Below the pieces are notes generated by a model, which saw only the letters and a list, made by a program, of their open reading frames with translations, ran no database searches and was not told where the DNA came from. 64,000 nucleotides of DNA from Lachnospiraceae bacterium (GTDB taxonomy: Bacteria; Bacillota; Clostridia; Lachnospirales; Lachnospiraceae). Both the position numbers and the translations under genes were made by a program. Shown in pieces: positions 34,126-43,426 of the stretch (within the stretch, counting starts at the first letter, position 1; each line of letters begins with the position of its first letter). The stretch covers positions 38,848 through 102,847 of the forward strand of contig JAGAQJ010000069.1 in assembly GCA_017622845.1 (NCBI GenBank). Direction: 5' to 3'.

Positions 34126-34824
34126 TTAGAAGCCCTCGATTGAGAAATGGACTGCATTGACAGGAACATTAAATTCGCTGTGGTATATTCTGCCCTTTGA
34201 AAGCGTACTGCCATACAGATGTACCTTGGAAAGCACATTTCCCGCTGCATCATAGAAATAACCATAGCAGCCCCATTTGTTATAGTCTCTGTCATTGTAT
34301 GCGGCACACTGGTATTGAAGGTTTAAGGTATACTTGTAGTCATTGAAATCCGCATAGGTAAAATCATAGGGTACGAATTCATAGCTGATGAGCCTGCAGT
34401 AATTATCACGGTTTGTACCGAGTCTTTCCGGGATATCCATTGTGATGCAGGAAGCGTTAACGGTTAAGTAAGCCACAACTGCCGGATTGTCAAGATGGTA
34501 TACGGCAACGACTGTGGAGCCGCTTTTGCCGTAAGCTACCTGAAATGCAGCGACATTGGAAGCATATGCAACCGGAGTTACGGCTGCCACCTCCGGGTCC
34601 GCCACGACATATGCAAGTCTGGAAGCGTCAAGACCGTCAGGAAGGACGGCAGTAAAGGTATCGGAACCTCCTTCTGTGAGTGTGATACTGTCTGTAGAAA
34701 GAATCACGCCATTTCCGATGCTTTCCTTTGCGGAAACAGACAATGCAGGTGATACAGCTGCGGCAGACAAGGTTATGGCGCCTGCCAGCATGAAACAGAT
34801 TATTTTTTTGACTTTTGCTTTCAT
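34126..34824 (-). CDS. Secreted protein of unknown function with Ig-like region
   Basis: A 232-residue protein I do not recognise by family. It has a clear signal peptide (KAKVKKIICFMLAGAITLSAAAVSPALSVSA, cleavage near residue 32). Residues about 38-125 read as a beta-rich Ig-like/BIG2-type module (ILSTDSITLTEGGSDTFTAVLP, then VAAFQVAYGKSGSTVVAVYHL). About 130-232 is a second, aromatic-rich domain (DYNKWGCYGYFYDAAGNVLSKVHLYG) with no motif I can name. GAGGAGA precedes the ATG on the minus strand. It is one of only four minus-strand genes and is convergent with the PocR gene. Location outside the cell is inferred from the signal peptide, with no wall anchor seen. Confidence 0.75.
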   Translation of the reverse strand: MKAKVKKIICFMLAGAITLSAAAVSPALSVSAKESIGNGVILSTDSITLTEGGSDTFTAVLPDGLDASRLAYVVADPEVAAVTPVAYASNVAAFQVAYGKSGSTVVAVYHLDNPAVVAYLTVNASCITMDIPERLGTNRDNYCRLISYEFVPYDFTYADFNDYKYTLNLQYQCAAYNDRDYNKWGCYGYFYDAAGNVLSKVHLYGSTLSKGRIYHSEFNVPVNAVHFSIEGF

Positions 34825-35158
34825 GTATTCTCTCCTCGTACAATAAATATTAATTGTGATTTGTATATCTTCTATATTATTAAAAACAGACTAAAATAAC
34901 AAGTATGTGTCGGAAAAGTTTATATTTATTTAAAAAAATTGAAAAGCTGCATTCCAAAATCTAAAAGTTCAATTAATTAATGCCTGATGTACTTTTATTA
35001 TAAACAAAATTCATATAAAATAGCAGATGGATAAAATTACATGCTTACGGCAGCTGTTTCGCCATGCAGGGAAAATGCATCATGAAACAATTTTGGGCGG
35101 TTCATGCCGCATAACGGAACAGATGCCTGTTGTGAAAGCGTTTAGGAGAGGAAGCAAT
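34825..35158. other. AT-rich divergent intergenic region
   Basis: This 334-base stretch must hold the promoters of the secreted protein (minus) and of the RND pair (plus). A weak minus-strand pair, TTGTTA-17-TAATAT around 34874-34903, could serve the former. TATAAA at 35014-35019 may be part of the latter. No repeat, RNA or ORF is convincing. The open frame entering at 35027 is only an upstream extension of the lipoprotein gene. Confidence 0.4.
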
Positions 35159-36643
35159 ATGAAAAACAGACAAAAAAAGCTGGCAATACTTTTATGTGTG
35201 GCAATAACGGCATCAGCTCTTGGAGGATGCGGACAGACAGCTGTCGAGGAGACAGTTGAGGATGTGGCTGTTGTGGAAGCAGCGAATCCTGAGATTGGGA
35301 GCCTTAAGCTCAGCAGTAATTTCATTGCTACGATTAATCCGGATGAATCCGTATACGTGATACCAAAAACCACCAGTGAGGTACTTGAGGTCACAGTTGA
35401 GGCAGGCGATGTCGTACAGGCGGGTGATGTGCTGGCGGTGCTGGACGATACGATGGCGCAGATTTCCATGAAGTCAGCACAGATTACTCTGGACAATGCA
35501 CAGAGGGCGTATAATCTTTCTTATGGGGAAGGCGCATCAACTTTGAATGACATGCAGACAGACAGCACGCTTACACAGGCAGAGGATGGTGTCAGCAAGC
35601 TTCAGGAGCAGTATGTTGACGCGATGGATGCACTTGAGAAGGCAAAGAGTGACTTGAAGGACGAAGAAGCGAATCTGGAGGATTTGAAAAAGGAGTATGA
35701 TTTCCATGATGATGTGAGTGAAATCAAGGATTATGCAGATACTTTTGACAAGAATAATCCAAAGGAAGCAGTAGAATATGCAGCAGTAATGGAGAGATAC
35801 CAGCTGGCGGCTGCAGAGGTGACAGCATCCGAGAAGGCAATAGAAGGATATAAAACGGCTATTGATTCGTACGAGGAAGCGATAGAGACGATTCAGGATA
35901 ACATTGACAGTACATATAATTCCTATAGTCAGGCAGTTACTTCGACAAATATTAGTAATGGAGAGATGCGTGAGGAACAAAAGCAGGTATCTCAAAACAG
36001 CATCTCGGCAGCAGAGCTCGGTATTGAACAGGCACAGGAAAGTCTTGAGGCGTATACAATTACAGCGCCTATTTCCGGAGTTGTGGAGACAGTCAACGTA
36101 AAGACACATGATTTTGCCACATCAAGTAATCCGGCATTTGTTATCTCCAATAAAGATACAATGGTCGCGACCTATTATGTCAGCGAGGATGTTAGAAATA
36201 CATTTTCGATAGGACAGAGCATTACGCTGGAAAAGGATGACAGGGTATATGACGGCGAAGTGATAGAGATTGGCAACACAGTTGATGCGACGACCGGACT
36301 GTTCAAAATCAAGGCAGCGATAAAGGGCGATACCTCAAGCCTGCTTTCCGGAACAAAAGCTACGGTAACAACAGATACTTACCACGAGAACGATGCGGTC
36401 ATTATACCCTATGATTCTGTTTATTATGATGGAACACAGGCATATGTTTATATTGTTGCTGACGGCAAAGCGAAAAAAACAAATATTACGACCGGTCTGT
36501 ATGATACGGAAAACATCGTTGTGACAGAAGGACTGACCGGCAGTGAAACGGTTATTACAACATGGTCTGCGCAGCTCCGGGACGGTGTTGAGGTTTCGAT
36601 ACGGGAAAATAATGCAGATGCAGAAAACACTACACAGGAATAG
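35159..36643 (+). CDS. RND efflux membrane-fusion/adaptor lipoprotein
   Basis: A 494-residue HlyD/AcrA-type adaptor. It has a lipoprotein signal (KNRQKKLAILLCVAITASALGGC, Cys near 23). A biotinyl-lipoyl half motif is in VIPKTTSEVLEVTVEAGDVVQAGDVLAVLD (about 60-90), followed by a long coiled-coil hairpin (about 100-290; heptad-rich DALEKAKSDLKDEEANLEDLKKEYD). The second lipoyl half is ITAPISGVVETVNVKTHDF, and beta-barrel and membrane-proximal parts follow. It links the RND pump, encoded 13 bases downstream, to the cell surface. A Gram-positive cell has no outer-membrane channel, so it probably works with the pump alone. ATG 35159 has TAGGAGAGGAAG upstream. Substrate unknown. Confidence 0.88.
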   Translation: MKNRQKKLAILLCVAITASALGGCGQTAVEETVEDVAVVEAANPEIGSLKLSSNFIATINPDESVYVIPKTTSEVLEVTVEAGDVVQAGDVLAVLDDTMAQISMKSAQITLDNAQRAYNLSYGEGASTLNDMQTDSTLTQAEDGVSKLQEQYVDAMDALEKAKSDLKDEEANLEDLKKEYDFHDDVSEIKDYADTFDKNNPKEAVEYAAVMERYQLAAAEVTASEKAIEGYKTAIDSYEEAIETIQDNIDSTYNSYSQAVTSTNISNGEMREEQKQVSQNSISAAELGIEQAQESLEAYTITAPISGVVETVNVKTHDFATSSNPAFVISNKDTMVATYYVSEDVRNTFSIGQSITLEKDDRVYDGEVIEIGNTVDATTGLFKIKAAIKGDTSSLLSGTKATVTTDTYHENDAVIIPYDSVYYDGTQAYVYIVADGKAKKTNITTGLYDTENIVVTEGLTGSETVITTWSAQLRDGVEVSIRENNADAENTTQE

Positions 36644-36656
36644 GAGGGCATAACGG

Positions 36657-39600
36657 ATGAGTTCCTTAACTAAGCTGGCCCTGAAAAGGCCTGTTTCAGC
36701 ACTTTTGATAGTGCTTGCACTGTTTGTATTCGGTATCAGCTCTGTCTTCGGCTTTAAGATGGAGCTGACGCCGGACATGGAAATGCCCATGCTGTTTGTC
36801 ATGACGATTTATCAGGGAGGCGACCCTGAGACAACAGAGGAGCTGGTAACGAAGGTCATAGAAGACTCCGGCAAGACCTTATCCGGTGTAGATTCCGTAA
36901 CCTCACAGACAACAGAGAATCTCTCGCTTGTTATGTTTTCCTATGAATATGGAACAGACATTGACGAGGCGTATGCCGATCTCAGAAGTGCCATTGATAC
37001 CGTATCGCTGACGCTTCCGGAGGATGCACAGGACCCTGTTATCATTGAGATGAACATGAACGCAGTGGATATGATGACACTGTCTGTCACTGCATCAGGA
37101 GATACGGATGTACTGGCATTTGTAGAAGACGAGCTGGTGCCTGAACTGGAACGATTATCAGATATAGCGCAGATTACAATATCAGGCGGTGAGGAGGATT
37201 ATATCAAAATAGAGCTTCACCGCGATAAGATGCAGCAGTATGGCGTGACCATGTCTAATATTAAGACCTATATCACTACGACAGACTTTACGATTCCTGT
37301 CGGAAGTGTTGAACAGGGAGCGCAGGACATCAGTGCATCTGCTTCCTCAAAGCCTGAGAACCTGCTTGATCTGCAGAATATTCCTATCATAACTTCGAGA
37401 GGAACGACAATAACGCTTTCTGACATTGCGACAGTTTCCATGGCATCTAAGCCGAATGACAGTATCAGCCGGTATAACGGGCAGGACAGCATCAGCGTCG
37501 GCATAGCAAAGGTGCAGAGTGAAGGTACGGTAGATGTATCAAATCATGTAAAAGAACTCATTGAACGGGTATCACAGCAAAACTCTGCCATACAGATATC
37601 AGTGGCATATGACGCAGCCGACAGCATTAAATCCTCATTAAGCTCTGTAGCGCAGACGCTTGTGCTGGGTGTAGTGTTCTCCATGCTCGTTTTATTTATT
37701 TTCTTCGGAGATTTTAAGGCAAGCCTTATCGTCGGAAGCTCTATGCCGATATCACTTCTTGCCACACTCATTTTTATGAGCTTTGCTGGATTTTCTCTTA
37801 ATGTTGTCACAATGGGTGCGCTTGTTATTGCAATTGGTATGATGGTTGACTCATCAATCGTAGTGCTTGAGAGCTGTTTTAGAATGAAGGATGAACGACC
37901 TGACTTTAAGGATGCCGCACTTACAGGTACCAAGGTGGTAGCTTCTTCTGTTTCGGCGTCAACATTGACAACTATTGTTGTATACCTCCCTCTTGCAACT
38001 ATGAAGGGGCTTGCAGGACAGCTGTTCTCACAGTTGGGGTATACCATTATATTTGCCATGCTGTCGTCGCTTATCGTTGCCATCACGTTAATTCCGATTT
38101 TCTTCTGGAAGTACAGACCTAAGGAGAAGAAGGATACGTTGGCAAATAAGGCTTTAGCAAAAATTGGAAACGGCTACAAAAAGCTGCTGGGTCATATTAT
38201 GTTAAAGAAAAAGACAGTTTTGACAGTTTCCGTGGCGCTTTTGATTTTGGCATTTGTGCTTGCAGGACAGCTTGATATGGAGCTGATGTCCGCGACAGGT
38301 CTTGATAATGTGAGTATTTCTATCGAGCAGAGATCGGGCACAAGACTTGAGGTAATGGATGAAAATATTCAGTTTATTGAACGGATGGTGATGGAAGACC
38401 CTGATTTTGAGGGCTGCAATCTGACAATCAGCGGCTCTTCCGCAACGATTACGGCATATCCGGCGTCAGACACCGATAAGAGTATCAATGAACTGGTAGA
38501 TGAATACAACCGGAAATTAAAAGATCAGACGAATATGAGCGTTATCGTGTCCGCGGCCGGAAGCGGCATGTCGTCAATGATGAGTGTCACATCAAGCACA
38601 GAAGTTGACTTAAGCGGCGAAAATATAGAGGACTTAAAGACTGCGGCAAGGCATGTTGAAGCGATTATGATAGATACTCCCGGAGTTATCAAAACCTCAA
38701 GCAATATTACATCAGATGCCTCACAGGCTAAAATACAGATTGACCCGTTAAAATGTATGAATGTGGGACTGACGGCTGTACAGGTGGCAAGCGAGATGTA
38801 CAATGCCGGAAGCGGTGTCGAGGTTATGGATATGACAATCGGAACAGAAGAATATTCTGTAAAAATGGAATATCCGGATGGCACTTACTCTGATATGAAT
38901 AAGCTTTTAAGCCTGGAAATTGCGACGCCTATGGGCAGCACTATTACTGTCGGCGATGTGGCAGAGGTTGTTTATACTGATGTACCGAACACGCTGACAC
39001 GGCAGGATGGGAAGTACGAGGTGTCAATCACTGCATACACGACAGATGATGCAAAATTCACCGCTCAAAACGCGATTGTTGAGGCAGTAACACAGGCGGA
39101 GGAACAGGGAGTATTTCCGGAGGGTGTCAGCCAGACACAAAGCATGATGAATGAGATGATTACGGAGGAATTTACTGCAATCGGAAAGGCGATTATCACA
39201 GCGATCTTCCTGATTTTCCTTGTGATGGCGATGCAGTTCGAATCCCCGACGTTCTCCCTGATGGTTATGATGAGTATTCCATTCAGTTTAATCGGTTCGT
39301 TTTTCCTGCTGTTTATATCAGGGCAGACGCTCAACATGACTTCGCTGATGGGTGTGCTGATGCTGGTCGGTATCGTAGTAAATAATGGTATTTTGTATGT
39401 AGATACCACCAATCAGCTCAAGGAGACAATGCCGTTAAATGATGCACTGATGGAGAGCGGACGGCTGCGTTTAAGACCAATCCTTATGACGACGCTGACA
39501 ACGATTTTGTCAATGGTGCCTATGCTGTTTGCCCAAAATGAAAATGCATCAATGATGAAGGGAATGTCCATGATTATTATCGGAGGTCTGGTTACCTCTA

Positions 39601-39743
39601 CATTGTTGATATTACTGCTTCTTCCAAGCTTTTATCTGCTGATGAGCAAGCAGGGAAGGAAAGAGGCAAAAGAGAGGAAAAAGCAGAAACGTCAGAAAAA
39701 ACTTGCTGCCAAAAACCGTTCAAAAGATGAAAACAAAAAGTAA
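36657..39743 (+). CDS. RND-family efflux transporter (AcrB/HAE-like)
   Basis: A 1028-residue pump with twelve expected membrane helices and two large extracytoplasmic loops. SSLTKLALKRPVSALLIVLALFVFG is the typical start. GALVIAIGMMVDSSIVVLES carries the RND helix-4 motif with the proton-relay Asp. FLIFLVMAMQFESPTF and LMLVGIVVNNGILYVDTTNQL represent helices 9-11, and RLRPILMTTLTTILSMVPML is the second-half motif. The C terminus has a strongly basic 35-residue tail (KQGRKEAKERKKQKRQ). It is driven by protons or sodium and exports drugs, lipids or peptides. The family alone does not decide which. It is co-transcribed with the adaptor. The pair lies in the block separating recN from spoIVB. Confidence 0.93.
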   Translation: MSSLTKLALKRPVSALLIVLALFVFGISSVFGFKMELTPDMEMPMLFVMTIYQGGDPETTEELVTKVIEDSGKTLSGVDSVTSQTTENLSLVMFSYEYGTDIDEAYADLRSAIDTVSLTLPEDAQDPVIIEMNMNAVDMMTLSVTASGDTDVLAFVEDELVPELERLSDIAQITISGGEEDYIKIELHRDKMQQYGVTMSNIKTYITTTDFTIPVGSVEQGAQDISASASSKPENLLDLQNIPIITSRGTTITLSDIATVSMASKPNDSISRYNGQDSISVGIAKVQSEGTVDVSNHVKELIERVSQQNSAIQISVAYDAADSIKSSLSSVAQTLVLGVVFSMLVLFIFFGDFKASLIVGSSMPISLLATLIFMSFAGFSLNVVTMGALVIAIGMMVDSSIVVLESCFRMKDERPDFKDAALTGTKVVASSVSASTLTTIVVYLPLATMKGLAGQLFSQLGYTIIFAMLSSLIVAITLIPIFFWKYRPKEKKDTLANKALAKIGNGYKKLLGHIMLKKKTVLTVSVALLILAFVLAGQLDMELMSATGLDNVSISIEQRSGTRLEVMDENIQFIERMVMEDPDFEGCNLTISGSSATITAYPASDTDKSINELVDEYNRKLKDQTNMSVIVSAAGSGMSSMMSVTSSTEVDLSGENIEDLKTAARHVEAIMIDTPGVIKTSSNITSDASQAKIQIDPLKCMNVGLTAVQVASEMYNAGSGVEVMDMTIGTEEYSVKMEYPDGTYSDMNKLLSLEIATPMGSTITVGDVAEVVYTDVPNTLTRQDGKYEVSITAYTTDDAKFTAQNAIVEAVTQAEEQGVFPEGVSQTQSMMNEMITEEFTAIGKAIITAIFLIFLVMAMQFESPTFSLMVMMSIPFSLIGSFFLLFISGQTLNMTSLMGVLMLVGIVVNNGILYVDTTNQLKETMPLNDALMESGRLRLRPILMTTLTTILSMVPMLFAQNENASMMKGMSMIIIGGLVTSTLLILLLLPSFYLLMSKQGRKEAKERKKQKRQKKLAAKNRSKDENKK

Positions 39744-39968
39744 CGAATAAAAATAACAAAAAACTGCGCTTTCATTTTAGCTGAAAAGTGTAACAGTTCG
39801 GGCGGATATGAACCGCTGCGAAAAAGTTTCACGCGAAAAATGGAAGCGCCGTTTATTTTGTAAAAAAGTCCATATACTACGGTTAATCAGGCGGCAATTC
39901 TGCTTCTGAATGGGTGATGAAGCAGAAAGCTGTTGATAGGAAAACTAAGTTTGTAAGGTAGTGAGTGG

Positions 39969-41243
39969 ATGAAAACAAAAAAGGTGAGATACGCTGCAAT
40001 GAGCAGACGGTTAAGATATGTGCTGTTTTTATATATTTTTCTTGGGTTTGCCATAGGATTATTTTTCTGGGCAACGTATGCATATTATCAAAGCACAGTG
40101 CCCAGCACCATAAGCATTAAGGCAGGTACCAGCGAGGAAATCAATCTGCGTGTTCCTGCGTCCGGTGTGATAAGCACCGATGCCGATACCGTTCTGGCAT
40201 TAAACCAGCCATTGACAATTGTAGCAGGTGAGAACATCAGTTCGTATCAGATGAGTTTAAAGCTTTTTGGCGTGCTTCCTCTTAAAAATGTCGATATACA
40301 GGTAATTGAAAATACAAGTCTGACACCTGTGGGAAAACCAATCGGCATCTATGTGAAAACACAGGGCGTGCTTGTGGTGGATACCGGCAGCTTTGTGGGA
40401 GAAGACGGTGATAAGTGCGCACCCTCTGAATACAAGCTGCAATCAGGAGATTATCTTACGGCGATGAATGGCATTGCAATCAATGATAAGAAGCAGATTA
40501 AGGAATATATCGAAAATGGAAACGGCGAAGAGATTATTTTTCAGGTCTCAAGAAAAGAAGAGCTGATTCAGGTAAAAATAAAACCAGAGGCGGATGAAAA
40601 TAATGTCTATAAAATGGGAGCATGGCTTCGCGACAGTGCACAGGGCATCGGAACAATGACCTATCTGGACAGCCAAAACCGATTTGGAGCGCTGGGACAT
40701 GGCATTAATGATATGGATACAGGAGAGCTGTTAAAGCTCGGAACCGGACTGTTGTACCACACGGAAATTGTAGCCGTCAAACGGGGAGAAAAAGGCAGTC
40801 CGGGTGAACTTACGGGGGTAATTGAGTATAAGCCGGATCAGGTATCGGGAATCATTGTGGACAACACAGTGCAGGGAATTTACGGCGTGGCAAACGCAGA
40901 ACTTTTAAGTGAATATACACAGGGAAGCCAGTCAATTCCGATTGCCTTAAAGCAGGAGGTGACAACAGGTGCAGCACAGATATTATGCTCGATTAACGGT
41001 GAGGTAAAGTATTATGATGTTGAGATTACCAGGCTTACGCCAGGGAATGAAGCTGTGAACCGACAGATATCGCTGATGGTTACCGACCCGGAGCTGCTGG
41101 CGCTTACCGGGGGAATCGTGCAGGGAATGAGCGGCGCGCCCATTGTTCAAAATGGAAAGTTTGTAGGAGCAGTGACACATGTGCTGGTTCAGGACAGTAC
41201 AAAAGGCTATGGAATCTTTATCGAGGATATGCTCGGACATTGA
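39969..41243 (+). CDS. spoIVB: SpoIVB sporulation signalling protease
   Basis: A 424-residue S55-family serine protease. It has an N-terminal membrane helix (about 17-38, YVLFLYIFLGFAIGLFFW) and a PDZ domain (about 140-200, with SGDYLTAMNGIAINDKKQIKEYIE). The peptidase domain includes GIGTMTYLDSQNRFGALGHGIND (catalytic His) and GGIVQGMSGAPIVQNGKFVGAVTHV (catalytic Ser in GMSGAP). Made in the forespore, it cuts SpoIVFA in Bacillus to activate pro-sigma-K processing. A CATATACT block at 39871-39878 could be a sporulation -10 element (weak). recN lies 6.8 kb upstream and no spo0A follows, unlike the usual recN-spoIVB-spo0A order. Confidence 0.94.
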   Translation: MKTKKVRYAAMSRRLRYVLFLYIFLGFAIGLFFWATYAYYQSTVPSTISIKAGTSEEINLRVPASGVISTDADTVLALNQPLTIVAGENISSYQMSLKLFGVLPLKNVDIQVIENTSLTPVGKPIGIYVKTQGVLVVDTGSFVGEDGDKCAPSEYKLQSGDYLTAMNGIAINDKKQIKEYIENGNGEEIIFQVSRKEELIQVKIKPEADENNVYKMGAWLRDSAQGIGTMTYLDSQNRFGALGHGINDMDTGELLKLGTGLLYHTEIVAVKRGEKGSPGELTGVIEYKPDQVSGIIVDNTVQGIYGVANAELLSEYTQGSQSIPIALKQEVTTGAAQILCSINGEVKYYDVEITRLTPGNEAVNRQISLMVTDPELLALTGGIVQGMSGAPIVQNGKFVGAVTHVLVQDSTKGYGIFIEDMLGH

Positions 41244-41281
41244 TTGTGATAAGACTCAACTATGATGAGATTCCTGTGTTG

Positions 41282-41812
41282 ATACAGTTCAGCCATGCAG
41301 TTTATTTCAAACAGGACGAAGGACAGCGGTCATATACCTTGACAGGCAGTTGGGCTACGAATGCGAATTTTCTAATGGGTGATGTCAAGCCTTCTCTGCC
41401 AGCCTGTCCCGGCATATGACTGCCGTCCTTCTGTGTATGGATAACTGTATAATATCCATTTAAGTTTTCGTGGTGTTCACAGTTTCAGGTTTTTAATACA
41501 ACAAAGCCTGTTTATTATCGTTCACAATTTTATGATTTCAATGAGCAGAAAACGGCAGATAGTATCCCGTAGACTGCCCGGCGAAGAATGGTGATATTTC
41601 CTTATACGATGATAAATATACAGGAGTAAATTTGCATGGAGGCAAATTTAGGCGAGACGGAGGCATGGATGCCGACTCGAGCCGGCTCCGTCCTCATTAG
41701 AAAACCTTCCTCATCGTATTAGGAAATTCCCATTCGTAACCACGCAGTTATAGGGATACTATCTGCCGTTTTCGTCCGGTTGTCAATAAATATATGAAGG
41801 CTTAACTGTTAC
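41282..41812 (-). repeat. Compound palindromic repeat element, copy 2 (inverted relative to copy 1)
   Basis: On the minus strand the order is GGTAACAGTTAAGCCTT (41797-41813), module A (41779-41532), a 78-base spacer, module B (41453-41284) and a GGCTGAACTGTATC end (41294-41281). This is the same order as copy 1 at 300-654. Module A aligns over its whole ~250 bases with copy 1. Module B is longer here and has its own imperfect inverted ends GAAGGACAGCGGTCATAT (about 41315) and ATATGACTGCCGTCCTTC (about 41417). The 721-base gap between spoIVB and potA (41244-41964) consists mostly of this element. No ORF inside it looks real. Confidence 0.8.
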
Positions 41813-41964
41813 CATGCATCTGCAATCAAATGATAAATCAGTAGAAATTATGTCGGGTATATGATACACTACAAAGTGATGTATTATGTATGGATTTACA
41901 GTCGCTATGAGAATACTGAGTGGTTACAGATTACATTATTTTGAATGCATGAGGAGGACGAACG

Positions 41965-43413
41965 TTGAGCAAAGATACCATAAGAGACAATATTATAGAG
42001 CTAAAGCACATCAGCCGTACTTTTGATGACGGATTTCGGGTGGTTGAGGATTTTAACCTTACGATACAGAGGGGAGAGTTTGTTACATTTTTAGGACCAT
42101 CCGGATGTGGAAAAACCACGACACTTCGCATGATTGCAGGCTTTGACAAGCCCACTGAGGGAGAGCTTTTATTAAACGGTGAGGATATCAGAGACCTGCC
42201 TCCCAATAAACGTCCTATTAATACTGTATTTCAGAGATATGCACTTTTTCCGCATTTGAATGTATTTGATAATATTGCATTCGGATTGAAATTAAAGAAG
42301 CTTCCGAAAGCAGAAATCATAAAAAAAGTGAAAAAAGCATTGGAAATGGTAGACCTTGAGGATTTTGAGGAGAGAAGGATACAGACACTCTCCGGCGGTC
42401 AGCAGCAGCGTATTGCCATTGCGAGAGCGCTGGTCAATGAACCTGAAATTCTGCTTCTGGACGAGCCGCTGGGCGCCCTTGACCTCAAGATGAGAAAGGA
42501 AATGCAGCTTGAGCTGAAGAGCATGCACGAAAAGCTTGGAATAACATTTATCTATGTCACACATGACCAGGAGGAAGCGCTTACCATGTCTGACAAGATT
42601 GTCGTGATGTCAGAAGGTAAGATTCAGCAGATCGGAACACCGGAGGACATCTATAACGAACCCAAAAATGCATTTGTCGCAGACTTTATCGGAGAGAGTA
42701 ATATTTTCAGCGGTATCATGACAGGAAAGTGCAGAGTACGGTTCTGCGGCGCGGAATTTGAATGCGTAGATGATGTGGAGCATGGCACGATGATTGATGC
42801 TGTGGTAAGACCTGAGGATGTTACGATTACAGCTCCCGATCAGGGCATTATCAAAGGAAGGGTAACATCTGTTATTTTTAAGGGAGTACATTATGAAATT
42901 GCAGTGCAGTCGGGCAAAAATGAAATTGTAGTGCAGTCTACCAGAAAAGCAGAGGTCAATGCCGTGGTAGGTCTGTATATCGAGCCGGAGGGAATCCATA
43001 TCATGATAGCCGAGGATACCATAAACCGTATCGAATCGGGCGTAGACAAGGATTACAGGCTTTATTTCTTAAACGGAGAGCTTAACTGCGATATGACCGC
43101 ACTGATACCCGGAACCGCTTATAACACAGACGGCGCATTGGTTGATGCGCATGGTGATGTGATAGAGCCTGACCGCATCAAGGTGATTGTGTCCGTAAAG
43201 CCGGAGGATATCACGATGAGTGATGATAAAGAGGCAGGCATGCTCAGAGGGCATATTATCAATCTGATTTATAAGGGAGACCACTACAGCTACGTTGTGC
43301 GTACAGAAGAGGACGAGGATTTCATTGTTGATGATGAATATCTGTGGAATATGGATGACTATGTAAGCCTTGTAATACCAAAGGACAAGTTCAATTACAC
43401 GCTGAAAAAATAA
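41965..43413 (+). CDS. potA: Spermidine/putrescine ABC transporter ATP-binding protein PotA, with doubled C-terminal domain
   Basis: A 482-residue ABC ATPase, over 100 residues longer than usual PotA. The nucleotide-binding domain holds Walker A FLGPSGCGKTTTLR (about 42-55), signature LSGGQQQRIAIARAL and Walker B ILLLDEPLGALDLKMR. The C-terminal part carries two similar TOBE-type segments: DAVVRPEDVTIT followed by GIIKGRVTSVIFKGVHYEIAVQ (about 275-320), and IVSVKPEDITMS followed by GMLRGHIINLIYKGDHYSYVV (about 410-455). TTG 41965 is the start, seven bases after GAGGAGG. It energises polyamine uptake with PotBCD. The permease follows 13 bases later. Substrate (putrescine versus spermidine) is not decided by the sequence. 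Confidence 0.93.
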   Translation: MSKDTIRDNIIELKHISRTFDDGFRVVEDFNLTIQRGEFVTFLGPSGCGKTTTLRMIAGFDKPTEGELLLNGEDIRDLPPNKRPINTVFQRYALFPHLNVFDNIAFGLKLKKLPKAEIIKKVKKALEMVDLEDFEERRIQTLSGGQQQRIAIARALVNEPEILLLDEPLGALDLKMRKEMQLELKSMHEKLGITFIYVTHDQEEALTMSDKIVVMSEGKIQQIGTPEDIYNEPKNAFVADFIGESNIFSGIMTGKCRVRFCGAEFECVDDVEHGTMIDAVVRPEDVTITAPDQGIIKGRVTSVIFKGVHYEIAVQSGKNEIVVQSTRKAEVNAVVGLYIEPEGIHIMIAEDTINRIESGVDKDYRLYFLNGELNCDMTALIPGTAYNTDGALVDAHGDVIEPDRIKVIVSVKPEDITMSDDKEAGMLRGHIINLIYKGDHYSYVVRTEEDEDFIVDDEYLWNMDDYVSLVIPKDKFNYTLKK

Positions 43414-43426
43414 AAGGAGAGGACAA

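Noticed and set aside
39871-39878. Sporulation promoter (CATATACT) before spoIVB
   Set aside because: The -10 resembles sigma-E but no convincing -35 is present and spoIVB is forespore-expressed in Bacillus; kept only as a remark.
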